A stretch of 64,000 nucleotides of DNA. Source: SXOA01 sp051004015 (lineage in GTDB: Bacteria > Planctomycetota > Planctomycetia > Pirellulales > Pirellulaceae). The DNA lies in contig JBPCKT010000010.1 of the NCBI GenBank assembly GCA_051004015.1, forward strand, positions 1 to 64,000, written 5' to 3'. How positions within the stretch are numbered: the stretch's first letter is position 1; every line of letters starts with the position of its first letter. The position numbers were made by a program, and so were the translations under genes. The notes beneath the pieces were generated by a model. That model searched no databases. It was not told the DNA's origin and worked only from the letters and a program-made list of their open reading frames with translations. Shown here piece after piece: positions 1 through 8,313 of the stretch.

Positions 1-119
1 ACTCACCACTCACCACTCACCACTCACCACTCACCACTCACCACTCACCACTCACCACTCACCACTCACCACTCACCACTCACCACTCACCACTCACCAC
101 TCACCACTCACCACTCACT
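1..119. repeat. Heptanucleotide tandem array (ACTCACC)n
   Basis: Sixteen perfect head-to-tail copies of ACTCACC fill bases 1-112, followed by a seventeenth ending in T. The array runs off the left edge of the window, so its true length is unknown. It ends 4 bases from the TAG stop of the leftward DUF1501 gene. There are no spacers, so it is not a CRISPR. It resembles the heptanucleotide STRR repeats known from cyanobacteria and is the largest of four 7-bp-period arrays in the window. Confidence 0.97.
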
Positions 120-122
120 CTT

Positions 123-1580
123 CTACCGAATCACCGCGCTAATGGCCTGCCCATGCACATCCGTCAGCCGAAAGTCCCGCCCGCTGAAGCGGAAGGTGAG
201 CCGTTCGTGGTCGAGGCCGAGCAGATGCAGGATGGTGGCGTGCAGGTCGTGCATGGTGCAGATGTTTTCGACGGCGTGCATGCCGAGCTCGTCGGTCGCG
301 CCGTGAATGACGCCTCCTTTGATCCCGCCCCCCGCGAGCCAGACGGTGAAGCCTTCGGGATGATGGTCCCGTCCATCGCGGCCGGCTGAGTGGGGTGTGC
401 GGCCGAATTCACCGGCCCAAACGACGAGTGTCTCGTCCAATAGGCCGCGGGCTTTCAAGTCCTTCATCAGGCCACCAATAGCCTGGTCGGTATCGAGGGC
501 GTTCTTCTCATGTCCTTTTTTCAAATCTCCATGCTGGTCCCACGTGCCGTTGGAAGCTCCCGGCGGGCAGGTGATTTCGACAAACCGCACACCCGATTCA
601 ATCAGCCGCCGGGCTCGCAGGCACTGGATGCCGTACAGCCGCTGGGAAGGGACTTTGGAATCGAGGCCATAGAGCTTATGCGTCGCGCCGGTTTCGCGGG
701 CGAGGTCCAGCACATCGGGCACCAGCGACTGCATCCGATACGCCATCTCATAATTCTTGATGGCCGATTCGACCCCGTCGTCGGTCCCCAGCGTTTTGGA
801 AAACGCCTCATCCTGCTTGCGGAGCAAAGCCAACTTGGCTGCTTGGATGCGGGCGTCCTTGTCGGCTGGGCTGATGTTGTCAATCGGAACGCCGTCGGCG
901 GCGAACAGCGTGGCCTGTTGGTTGGCCGGAAGGAAGCCGGCGGAATAAGTTTCCATGCCGCCACAGGGGACGACGCCAAAGCTCAGCACCACAAAGCCGG
1001 GCAGGTTCTGGTTTTCGCTCCCCAGTCCGTAGTTCACCCACGAGCCCAGGCTGGGCCGGCCGGCGTTGTTGCTGCCGGTATGCAAGAAGAGCACGCCCGT
1101 GGAATGGATGGGCAAGTCGGCCTTCATGGAGCGAATAACTGCCAGTTCGTCCGCACAAGTGGCGATGTGCGGAAACAGGCTGCTGATCGGCATGCCGGAC
1201 TGGCCATGCTGCGAGAATTTCCAGGGGCTCCCCAGCCACAGGCGATTGCCGTTGGCGGTCGGATTTTTTGACTCTGTGAAGGGTTTGTTGTCGAGCTCGG
1301 TGAGCTTGGGCTTCGGATCGAACGAATCGACGTGCGAGACGCCGCCATCCATGAAGCAGAAGATGACGTTCTTGGCGGTCGCCGCGAAATGAGGTTTGGG
1401 GAGCTCCAAGCCGCTGGCCTGGGGTTTCGCCAAGGCGTTCTCCCCCAGCAGCCCGGCCAGCGCTACCAGGCCAAATCCACTCGCCGATGCAGCCAGCATC
1501 TCGCGACGCGTCGTCGGCGCTCGAAGGCGGCCCGGACAGGAGCAACGGAAAGTAGAACCTGGCATGAGCATGCAGGTCAT
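123..1580 (-). CDS. DUF1501 domain protein, Tat-exported
   Basis: 485 residues. The N-terminus has a twin-arginine signal (TTRREMLAASASGFG, about residues 23-37) followed by a hydrophobic stretch, so the folded protein is probably exported by Tat. DUF1501 belongs to the alkaline phosphatase/sulfatase-like fold. Typical family motifs are visible: FCFMDGGVSHVDSFDPKP near the mature N-terminus, VVWAGEFGRTP, and GRDHHPEGF with its histidine pair. Planctomycetes carry many such proteins, often beside DUF1549/DUF1553 cytochromes, but no such partner is adjacent here and the substrate is unknown. Alternative ATG starts lie at 1571 and 1565; 1580 has AGG five bases upstream. The gene ends beside the ACTCACC array. 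Confidence 0.9.
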   Translation of the reverse strand: MTCMLMPGSTFRCSCPGRLRAPTTRREMLAASASGFGLVALAGLLGENALAKPQASGLELPKPHFAATAKNVIFCFMDGGVSHVDSFDPKPKLTELDNKPFTESKNPTANGNRLWLGSPWKFSQHGQSGMPISSLFPHIATCADELAVIRSMKADLPIHSTGVLFLHTGSNNAGRPSLGSWVNYGLGSENQNLPGFVVLSFGVVPCGGMETYSAGFLPANQQATLFAADGVPIDNISPADKDARIQAAKLALLRKQDEAFSKTLGTDDGVESAIKNYEMAYRMQSLVPDVLDLARETGATHKLYGLDSKVPSQRLYGIQCLRARRLIESGVRFVEITCPPGASNGTWDQHGDLKKGHEKNALDTDQAIGGLMKDLKARGLLDETLVVWAGEFGRTPHSAGRDGRDHHPEGFTVWLAGGGIKGGVIHGATDELGMHAVENICTMHDLHATILHLLGLDHERLTFRFSGRDFRLTDVHGQAISAVIR

Positions 1581-1622
1581 TGTACCTGCTCATGCGGACT
1601 CATGCGATTGAGCGACGGCTCT

Positions 1623-2195
1623 TCACTTTCCATCATCGGAATAGATGAGCCGCCCAGCGATTTTGATTTGAAAACTGGTGAGCCGAAGAAACGTGCGCAG
1701 GCTAAACGTCGCCGCCGCATTCACCCTTGCCGGCACGCGGTGGGCGCAAGTTTCCACCTCAAAGGGAATGGTGGGACCGACGATGGCAAAGATGACGATG
1801 CTCCCCGGAAATCGCTTGATGCCGTTGACGGTCACCAGCTCGTTGGGCACCCAGCCGTCGTAGCAGATTTCCGCTTCGACATCTCCCGCCAGCAGGATGC
1901 GGCGGCGCATCGCCTGCTTCTGCACGTCGGCCACATGAATCTTGAGGAGATGCCACTTGTCCTCGGACAGCAGCGGCTTGACGGGCTCGCTGGGAATGAC
2001 GGGAGAAGCGTAGGGGTTCAGTTTCTCCGCGCGTTCATCGGCAACGGGGCCTTTGAAAAACGGCTGCGTGGAAGTCTGCTTGGAAAGTTGGCCGGTACTC
2101 ATCGAAGCCTCCAGAGCCCACGATGCCGACCCATTGTCGGCGATTGCATCCCTGGCCGCAATGACGACTGTTAGAATAGGCAAAACCCCTCTCAT
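1623..2195 (-). CDS. Exported protein of unknown function
   Basis: About 190 residues from the ATG at 2195. A TTG at 2219 would extend it by eight residues, but the ATG gives a cleaner signal peptide (MRGVLPILTVVIAARDAIAD). I do not recognise a family. The mature part is mixed alpha/beta with no obvious catalytic motif, and the C-terminal half is rich in beta-type residues. It is divergent from the DUF1501 gene at 2310, sharing a roughly 115-bp intergenic region. It sits upstream of the other DUF1501 gene on the same strand with a 42-bp gap, so co-transcription is possible. Function is not assigned. Confidence 0.65.
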   Translation of the reverse strand: MRGVLPILTVVIAARDAIADNGSASWALEASMSTGQLSKQTSTQPFFKGPVADERAEKLNPYASPVIPSEPVKPLLSEDKWHLLKIHVADVQKQAMRRRILLAGDVEAEICYDGWVPNELVTVNGIKRFPGSIVIFAIVGPTIPFEVETCAHRVPARVNAAATFSLRTFLRLTSFQIKIAGRLIYSDDGK

Positions 2196-2309
2196 AAAAA
2201 GCTTGCACGGATAAGGCAAGTTTGATACGATTGGGGCCGAGAGCCGATATTGTCGGTAATCGCCCCGCCGTCTGCTGTCCTACCAAATACCTCCGTAAGG
2301 AGTCCCGCC

Positions 2310-3671
2310 ATGCTTACCATCTACGGCCCGCAGGACAAAACCAGCCGCTTTTGTGATGGCCAGAGCCGCCGCGACTTTTTGAAAATCGGCGGCATGGTGA
2401 TGGGCGGTTTGGCACTGCCGCAACTCCTGGCGGCTGAGGCCCGGGCGGGAATCGGCAAGAGCCATAAGGCGATCATCAATATCTTTCTGCCCGGCGGTCC
2501 CCCCCATCAGGACATGTGGGACCTGAAGATGGACGCCCCCGCCGAAATCCGCGGCGAGTTCCAGCCCATCAAGACCGCGGTCAATGGCATCGAAATCGGC
2601 GAAATCTTCCCCAAGATCGCCGCCATCGCCGACAAGTGCGTCTTCATCCGCACGATGGTTGGCGCGACCGGCGGACACGACGCGTACCAGTGCATGACCG
2701 GCCGGGCTCTCAATCCCGCACCCGCTGGCGGCTGGCCGTCTGCCGGGGCCTGGGTCAGCAAGCTCAAGGGTCCGGTGAACCTCGCCATCCCGCCGCACCT
2801 GTCGATGTGCTACAAGACCGACCACGCTCCGTGGGGCTACGACGGCGACGGCGGCTTCCTGGGCATTGCTCACGCCCCCTTCAAGCTCGTCGGCGGCCGG
2901 GACGAGACCAGCAAGACCGACAACATGGTCCTCAAGGGAATCACCCTGGACCGCCTCGGCGACCGCAGCTCGCTGCTCAGCTCGATCGACCGCCTCCGTC
3001 GCGAAATCGATTCCAGCGGCAAGATGTCGGGGCTCGATTCGTTCTCCAAGCAGGCGGTCGGTATTCTGACTTCGTCCGCCCTGGCCGATGCTCTCGATGT
3101 TTCCAAGGAGAGCAAGGAAATTCAAGAGAAGTACGGAGTTGGCGACAAGAAGTTCCGGGACGACGGCGCGCCGAAGATGACCGAGAACTTCCTCATGGCC
3201 CGCCGCCTCGTCGAAGCTGGTGCTCGGGTCGTCTCTCTCAACTTCAGCCGCTGGGACCACCACGGCGACAATTTCGGAGCTGTGCGGCAAGACGGCCCGC
3301 TTCTCGACCGCGCCACCGCGGCCCTCATCACGGACTTGCACGAGCGGGGCCTGGGTAAAGACGTCTCCGTCGTCGTCTGGGGCGAATTCGGCCGCACGCC
3401 GAAAATCAATCCCGGCGCGGGACGCGACCACTGGCCACAAGTTTCCTGCGCTCTGCTCGCCGGCGGCGGCATGCGGACCGGCCAGGTCATCGGCGCGACC
3501 AATCGCCTCGGCGAACATGCCGTGGACCGCCCGGTCACCTTCCAGGAAGTCTGGGCCACGCTGTATCACAACCTGGGACTCAACCTCCGCGCCATCCGCG
3601 AGTTCGACCTCCGCGGCCGCCCGCAGTATCTCGTCGACGAAGGGGTCCAGCCGCTGAAGGAAGTGATTTAG
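2310..3671 (+). CDS. DUF1501 domain protein, Tat-exported
   Basis: 453 residues from the ATG at 2310, preceded by a good ribosome binding site (TAAGGAG, eight bases upstream). This is preferred to the longer open frame from 2250. The Tat signal is SRRDFLKIGGMVMGGLALP. Family motifs are present: FLPGGPPHQDMWDLK near the N-terminus, WDHHGDNFG, VVWGEFGRTP and GRDHWPQV. It belongs to the DUF1501 group of the alkaline phosphatase/sulfatase-like fold and acts outside the cytoplasm; its substrate is not known. It differs clearly from the copies at 123 and 57701, so these are separate subfamilies rather than a recent duplication. Confidence 0.92.
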   Translation: MLTIYGPQDKTSRFCDGQSRRDFLKIGGMVMGGLALPQLLAAEARAGIGKSHKAIINIFLPGGPPHQDMWDLKMDAPAEIRGEFQPIKTAVNGIEIGEIFPKIAAIADKCVFIRTMVGATGGHDAYQCMTGRALNPAPAGGWPSAGAWVSKLKGPVNLAIPPHLSMCYKTDHAPWGYDGDGGFLGIAHAPFKLVGGRDETSKTDNMVLKGITLDRLGDRSSLLSSIDRLRREIDSSGKMSGLDSFSKQAVGILTSSALADALDVSKESKEIQEKYGVGDKKFRDDGAPKMTENFLMARRLVEAGARVVSLNFSRWDHHGDNFGAVRQDGPLLDRATAALITDLHERGLGKDVSVVVWGEFGRTPKINPGAGRDHWPQVSCALLAGGGMRTGQVIGATNRLGEHAVDRPVTFQEVWATLYHNLGLNLRAIREFDLRGRPQYLVDEGVQPLKEVI

Positions 3672-3724
3672 CTCGAATAGTACTCGCGCTAGTTGCGTCC
3701 CCTTGAACTGCTTGGAGAGGAGTG

Positions 3725-3919
3725 ATGCTGCCGGAGCAACCGAGTGACCCTATAATCGACGAGGTTAGAGAGGTGCGGCATCGCATTTCCGTGCGGTGCG
3801 GCCACGATCCCGACCGGCTGGTCGCATATTACTTGGAGTTGCAACAGCAATTCCGCGACCGGTTGATCTCGAACGAACATCCCCCGGATCCGCCAAGGCG
3901 CGACCATTCTACGGTGTAA
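3725..3919 (+). CDS. Small conserved protein
   Basis: About 64 residues, starting at ATG 3725 or the adjacent in-frame GTG 3722, with GGAGAGGAG immediately upstream. The sequence has the pattern IIDEVREVRHRISVRCGH, then DPDRLVAYYLELQ. I recall this pattern from many short planctomycete and cyanobacterial proteins of unknown function, sometimes near toxin-antitoxin genes. No membrane segment or signal is seen; it is predicted to be two helices. It follows the DUF1501 gene by 53 bases on the same strand. A role as an antitoxin-like protein is only a guess. Confidence 0.7.
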   Translation: MLPEQPSDPIIDEVREVRHRISVRCGHDPDRLVAYYLELQQQFRDRLISNEHPPDPPRRDHSTV

Positions 3920-3989
3920 TTATTCAAAGACTGTCCGGTAGGGAAATGCCGCACCAATGAACCCGGCTTGTCCAGCGTGTTTGGGCAAA

Positions 3990-4544
3990 CTACCGCACAA
4001 GAAGACTAGGAACTGGAGACAAGCCGTCCAGGTTCCCCGGGACTATCTTGTCGATCTCCTTTGCATCGATATGGTCGGCAAGCAGAATTCGAAATGTTTT
4101 CCACACTTTGATTTCCATGCGAGTTAAGTCACGATCGATACTCTCGCCGCTTCGTCGTGCCGCATCGCGAATACGCTCAGCTTGGGCGGGCGTCACCTCA
4201 ATCTGACGCCCCAAAGAGCCACGCACAAGTGACCACGGAAGTCCGCGAACCGAGACGGTCCACCGCGCAACGTGGCGGTCCCATTCATCTTGCTGCTCTC
4301 GGAGCAAGGACGCTCGCAATTGCTGAAAGTCCCAATCCACGAGACGCGCTCTCGATTCCGCCGACCGCACAAAGAAGCTGCTCACGTCCATACGACTGTT
4401 GAGCAAATCGGCTTTCATCAAACGAATCTCGTCGCTACAATTTCGGCTGCGCAGTTGTCGTCCTTCCGCTTTCCCAATCTCGCGTTCCTGAAAGGCAAGA
4501 ATCTCGATGCGACCGTACGTTCGGTCCTCCAACACCCGCATCAC
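3990..4544 (-). CDS. C-terminal part of a helical exported protein, cut off by an in-frame TAG
   Basis: 184 residues if started at GTG 4544. The same frame stays open upstream to the TAG at 4596-4598, which is the stop of the preceding gene, so both open frames are one reading frame split by one stop codon. The 17 codons between TAG and GTG read like normal protein (GEVSEIPGSFLSSHSAV). This half repeats the pattern of the upstream half: an L..EQQDEW segment, RGLPWSLV, then VTPAQAERIRDAARRSG. I recognise this as the planctomycete repeat type with Leu-Thr-x-x-Gln helices. It has no signal of its own, so independent expression would leave it in the cytoplasm. Most likely it is the tail of a disrupted gene. 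Confidence 0.6.
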   Translation of the reverse strand: MMRVLEDRTYGRIEILAFQEREIGKAEGRQLRSRNCSDEIRLMKADLLNSRMDVSSFFVRSAESRARLVDWDFQQLRASLLREQQDEWDRHVARWTVSVRGLPWSLVRGSLGRQIEVTPAQAERIRDAARRSGESIDRDLTRMEIKVWKTFRILLADHIDAKEIDKIVPGNLDGLSPVPSLLVR

Positions 4545-4595
4545 TGCGGAATGGCTGGAGAGAAAGGACCCTGGAATCTCGCTGACTTCACCCGT

Positions 4596-5426
4596 CTAGG
4601 AGACGGTAATCTTCGTTGGCGTGCACGCGAACTCTTCCGCTTGGTCAAAAACATTTTTATCCACGGGTACGCGGCATTGCCATGCTAGAACTTCCCCGTC
4701 ACTGAACAGATAGTTTTCAGAGTCACCAAGCGTGGTTTCCAGTGAACGGCGCTGCACCGCCGAGAGTTCGCTAAGCACGGCGCGGCAAAGACTTTCGCGG
4801 TGTTCGCGATTTACGGACGCCAACTCGACGACAAGCGGTTCCATCGCAGATGTTAGACCAACCTTAATCGAGTCCGCCTTATCGAGACCAGTCATTTTCG
4901 CATTAACCAACGCATCTATCAAACCAACTAGGCAGATTGAATGTCGAAACGCAAGCCGTCGCCATTCAAGTTCCTGAGAAGCCGACAGAGTAGTCTCTAG
5001 CTTCGCTTCCAAAGCGTCCAATGTTTGAGATGAGTCCAAGAGCTGCTTCTCAAAGTCAGTGCGGTCTTGGCCTTCCTTGATCGCGAATCCGGCGAGGAAA
5101 ATCCGCTCCAATTGATCTTCCAGTCCTTTCGACTCCTTTAGTAATTCTCGAAGCGGTGTTCGTTGAGACTCCTGGATATTGAGGCGCGTCAGCAACCTTT
5201 CGTCCTCTAGCGTCCGCGAAATCGATTTAGCGGCAAACGGCACCGGTATTACGAGGTTTCCCCTCTGCAGGATTGCTTTGTTTGCCATCGTCAAGCATCG
5301 CTGGCGGTATATCCCCGCCGGTAGCATTTCCTGCGAAATGCCACTCCGAGAGTGGGCCACCAGAATTGTCGCAACCAAGGTTACGATAGTGAACCAGGGC
5401 AACGATAATGACATGCGTAGGTCCAT
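4596..5426 (-). CDS. N-terminal part of a helical exported protein (LTxxQ-type repeats), ends at an in-frame TAG
   Basis: 276 residues with an N-terminal hydrophobic signal (SLPWFTIVTLVATILVAHS). The rest is helical, with the unit seen in many planctomycete periplasmic proteins: RLNIQESQRTPLRELLKES, a long charged helix, SASQELEWRRLAFRHSICLV, then SELSAVQRRSLETTLGD. The TAG at 4596 is followed in the same frame by a second copy of this pattern (3990-4544), giving about 479 residues if read through. The gene is last in a leftward, lower-GC cluster after the DUF1573 gene (23-bp gap). Function is unknown. The stop could be a real nonsense mutation, a sequencing error or, less likely, readthrough. 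Confidence 0.65.
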   Translation of the reverse strand: MDLRMSLSLPWFTIVTLVATILVAHSRSGISQEMLPAGIYRQRCLTMANKAILQRGNLVIPVPFAAKSISRTLEDERLLTRLNIQESQRTPLRELLKESKGLEDQLERIFLAGFAIKEGQDRTDFEKQLLDSSQTLDALEAKLETTLSASQELEWRRLAFRHSICLVGLIDALVNAKMTGLDKADSIKVGLTSAMEPLVVELASVNREHRESLCRAVLSELSAVQRRSLETTLGDSENYLFSDGEVLAWQCRVPVDKNVFDQAEEFACTPTKITVS

Positions 5427-5449
5427 TTCGGAAGTGCTCGCTAGATCGC

Positions 5450-6532
5450 TCAGGGTACGACCGTAATCGGGATACTAATTTGAAAGTCGCCGTCCTGAAC
5501 AAAGACACCACTAGCGTCCGTCAACAGGCTTGGAATGATCGAAAGCTCAAGCATCCGAACTTTCGCAGAACGAGATGAGGGATCTAAGTTCAGTGCCGTG
5601 AATGCTTCCTTCGGACCAGTAGGCTCAACTCTTGGTTCGCTTTGCCACCCGGTACGATGTCGAAGGACAATTGAACGCTTGTGGGGCGATTGCGCGTCCC
5701 CGCTGGCGACCGTAACCGCGAGCGCTTTGGGATGAGCACTGATTCGAGAAATGTCGTCGAACCAAACTGGTATCACGACGTCGCCATAACGCGCATCTTG
5801 CGCGGAAACGCGGACCCATTGCCCCTTATCTCCACTGAGAAACTTTCGAGGTCGAATAATCAGAGTCCACGACGTTACCGATTCTGTTGGACCAAGAGCG
5901 GCTTCACTAGGGCGAGTTGTCGACATCCATTCCGTGGCAAGAAGCGCTGAATTCGAGACATCAATTCGTGGCCGTGGCGCATTTGGAACACCCTGTTGCA
6001 GGACCACTTCAGCTACCGCTAAATCCTCCCGAATTCGTAGGAAATCGGGTGCGGCATCAAGACCGGCACGAACATCGATAATGACGCGACCGGCAGGCCA
6101 CACAATATCCGCACTATCCTCCGTGCAGCATCGAATGGCAAAATCAAAAGGAGTTATTCCGCGCTTCATGGTAGTGTCAACTTCGACCGTAAGCTCGCAT
6201 GAACCCGATTCAACGAACAGCACTTTGTGGTCACCAAGTGAAATCTTGTCTATCGACACACTTGTGCAGCCGCACGTCGTCCTGAGCCCTGCAATCTTAA
6301 ACGGACGGCCATGACGTTCTCGCATTAACATTCGGACATTGACCCTGTCGCCGGCGATAGCCGTACGAGTCTCGGGTGAGCCGTCAGTGATAAGAATCTC
6401 ATAAGGACTGTTGAATTGCGTCCTTAACAGTCTCACTACACCATAAAGAGACAGTCCGATCACGACGACACCGATGAACCACGAAACGTATTTGGCAGAA
6501 GTAGTCACGGGTGCGTAGGAATTCTGAAACAA
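5450..6532 (-). CDS. DUF1573-type membrane-anchored protein
   Basis: 360 residues with one N-terminal membrane segment (WFIGVVVIGLSLYGVVRLL). The motif LRTTCGCTSV near residue 85 is the signature of DUF1573, a beta-sandwich periplasmic domain common in Planctomycetes and Bacteroidetes, with a CGC thiol pair of unknown role. The rest looks all-beta, fitting two or three immunoglobulin-like domains. The start is uncertain: 6532 is a TTG without a clear ribosome binding site, and a GTG at 6511 is an alternative. The gene lies between the LolA-like gene (41-bp gap) and the LTxxQ protein, suggesting a shared envelope function. Confidence 0.7.
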   Translation of the reverse strand: MFQNSYAPVTTSAKYVSWFIGVVVIGLSLYGVVRLLRTQFNSPYEILITDGSPETRTAIAGDRVNVRMLMRERHGRPFKIAGLRTTCGCTSVSIDKISLGDHKVLFVESGSCELTVEVDTTMKRGITPFDFAIRCCTEDSADIVWPAGRVIIDVRAGLDAAPDFLRIREDLAVAEVVLQQGVPNAPRPRIDVSNSALLATEWMSTTRPSEAALGPTESVTSWTLIIRPRKFLSGDKGQWVRVSAQDARYGDVVIPVWFDDISRISAHPKALAVTVASGDAQSPHKRSIVLRHRTGWQSEPRVEPTGPKEAFTALNLDPSSRSAKVRMLELSIIPSLLTDASGVFVQDGDFQISIPITVVP

Positions 6533-6573
6533 TGGTTGAGAAACTCAGGTACACGAACGCCAAATGACAGGCG

Positions 6574-7839
6574 CTAGATCATCACTACCTTGATACCCGG
6601 TCTTCGAATTCGCCAAATCAAGAGAAGCACGACGCATACGCAAACAATCGCTCCCCATGCCATTCGAGCGTACATAGGATCCTCATCCTCCTCCTGCTCC
6701 TCCTTCTCTTTGGAGATTGGAACTATCGATTTCGGTGGGCTGCCCTGTTTCAATCGATAGTCATTCATGAAAGCGGCGAGTTCATTGGTCCCAGGATAAA
6801 AGACTTGTTTTATTGTGCTATTCTTGCCAATCAGTGCAATACGTGTTTCCTTTGGCTTTGAAAACGGCGTGTGCGGCTCATCCAACAAATTCATGTAGAC
6901 GTTTTCCGGCAAGGCTGGGTTCAGTTCGCTCGCCTGAACGTCGGCGTTCACAGAGTGAGAGACGACGGAAAACCGATTAACGGCCATTCGCTTGCCGGAC
7001 GAATCCTCGATCCAATTCTCCGAGCTCTTGGGAAAAAACACTCCTCTTCCCAAATCCTGAAACTCCAACACTCGCGTCACTGCAACTCCGAGTATCTGCT
7101 TCCCGTCGCTACTGAATTGTTCCGACCTCAATTCCCTGCACAAGAAGCCGGCGTTGGGATCCACGAAGATAGTCATGCGAGCGCCATTCACACTCCCACG
7201 AACTCTGGGATGAATCGCATCGATACGGATGAGGTCGATACCATCACGTTGTTCACTTCCCACGATAGTAAAGCTGTCGGCTTCACGAGCAAGTTCGGAC
7301 AGGGTACGAAATTCATCTGCGACATTGGCGGGAAGCCTCATCAAGAAGTACAAGTACACTTGAAAATATAGGTGATTTCTGGCAAGCGGAGCTCGTTTGC
7401 ACTGCGCGCCGTAATTCCGAATGGGGGTCATATCGTTCCGGTGCGCCGGCTCTGGAAGCCTTAGGGAAGTCTCCTCCATCTTCTCAAAATCATACCAATA
7501 ACAGCTCCAGACCTTAAGTTCCGAAGCGTTGGCATCTTGGACGGAATCCGTCCGTTCAAATGACTCTTTGAGGTCGAATTTTTTCCAAACGTCTACGCCC
7601 GAGCGCGCGAATACTCCCCTTTCATTCGGTTTGGACTCGTGCTTAATGACAACTTTTGCAGATTGGATTTGTGCCCAGGTCGATTCGTGCGCAGCCAAGA
7701 TCGTAGCCTGGGAAGGGATTTTCTTGGCGTCCTCCGCACTGGATAGCGCAAGCAACGCCATTAGGAGCGAGGTAGTGTATACGTAATTGCGGTATTGAGT
7801 CGCATCGGCCCTATGCCGCTTTTGCGATTGAGTCCACAT
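6574..7839 (-). CDS. LolA-like exported protein with C-terminal membrane anchor
   Basis: About 421 residues from ATG 7839. The longer frame from GTG 7905 would overlap the upstream gene by 53 bases. An N-terminal signal (YTTSLLMALLALSSAEDAKK) precedes a domain with features of planctomycete outer-membrane-lipoprotein-sorting-like beta proteins: SAKVVIKHES near the start, then strands such as DLIRIDAIHPRVRG and MTIFVDPNAGFLCRELRSE. The C-terminus has a membrane helix (AIVCVCVVLLLIWRI) followed by RRPG, after an acidic linker (KEKEEQEEDED). The assignment rests on overall pattern and is moderate. It is the second gene of the leftward low-GC cluster, 13 bases after the Cys-rich gene. Confidence 0.6.
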   Translation of the reverse strand: MWTQSQKRHRADATQYRNYVYTTSLLMALLALSSAEDAKKIPSQATILAAHESTWAQIQSAKVVIKHESKPNERGVFARSGVDVWKKFDLKESFERTDSVQDANASELKVWSCYWYDFEKMEETSLRLPEPAHRNDMTPIRNYGAQCKRAPLARNHLYFQVYLYFLMRLPANVADEFRTLSELAREADSFTIVGSEQRDGIDLIRIDAIHPRVRGSVNGARMTIFVDPNAGFLCRELRSEQFSSDGKQILGVAVTRVLEFQDLGRGVFFPKSSENWIEDSSGKRMAVNRFSVVSHSVNADVQASELNPALPENVYMNLLDEPHTPFSKPKETRIALIGKNSTIKQVFYPGTNELAAFMNDYRLKQGSPPKSIVPISKEKEEQEEDEDPMYARMAWGAIVCVCVVLLLIWRIRRPGIKVVMI

Positions 7840-7852
7840 TGAAATCTCAAAT

Positions 7853-8206
7853 CTAGAAATTGCACCAAGTTTGGCGTTTCGTGCAAGTCTCTGAACCACC
7901 TCCACACTGGCCGGTGCAATTCAACTGTAAAGTAGCTCCAGCATTGTCGCAATTGTCGCTTCCAGCCGCATCAAATACGCATGGATGCTGAATAGACGCG
8001 TCGACGCACAGTGTAGCGGCGGCACACTCGTCGTCCGCCCATCTGCCACATGTAAAAGTCGCGGCTGCATCGCACTTCCACCCAAAGTAGCCCTGCTCTT
8101 CCTCACCGCCAGGGCCTTGTCCTAATGCGATCGCCAAAGACAACATGACCGCGAGTGGCGTGCAAATCAGAAGTAGAAGTGACGGTAGTCCGGTTCGTCG
8201 ATTCAT
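7853..8206 (-). CDS. Small exported cysteine-rich protein
   Basis: 117 residues with a clear signal peptide (LLLLICTPLAVMLSLAIALG) and an excellent ribosome binding site (AAGGAG, seven bases before ATG). The mature part, about 88 residues, has ten cysteines in pairs such as WKCDAAATFTC, NCTGQCGG and ETCTKRQTWC, enough for five disulfides or a metal site. No family is recognised. It is the first gene of the low-GC cluster and probably the best expressed. The layout of an exported Cys-rich peptide followed by envelope proteins is reminiscent of a secreted effector or structural peptide with its handling machinery, but this is inference only. Confidence 0.7.
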   Translation of the reverse strand: MNRRTGLPSLLLLICTPLAVMLSLAIALGQGPGGEEEQGYFGWKCDAAATFTCGRWADDECAAATLCVDASIQHPCVFDAAGSDNCDNAGATLQLNCTGQCGGGSETCTKRQTWCNF

Positions 8207-8313
8207 TGCAGTTCTCCTTGAGAAAGGGTAAATGGACCCCGCGATTGCGAGGTATTTCGCTTAAATCTACCGGTTTTTTTTTTGCCGTTGTCAACCCCCC
8301 CGGTCCAATTTGC

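Noticed and set aside
1..119. Possible CRISPR array
   Set aside because: The units are contiguous heptamers with no spacers and no cas genes nearby.
2280..3569. Long leftward open frame of 429 codons
   Set aside because: Antisense shadow of the DUF1501 gene, with no recognisable domain.
4596..4598. TAG read as pyrrolysine
   Set aside because: Pyrrolysine is essentially limited to some archaea and a few bacteria with methylamine metabolism, and nothing here supports it.
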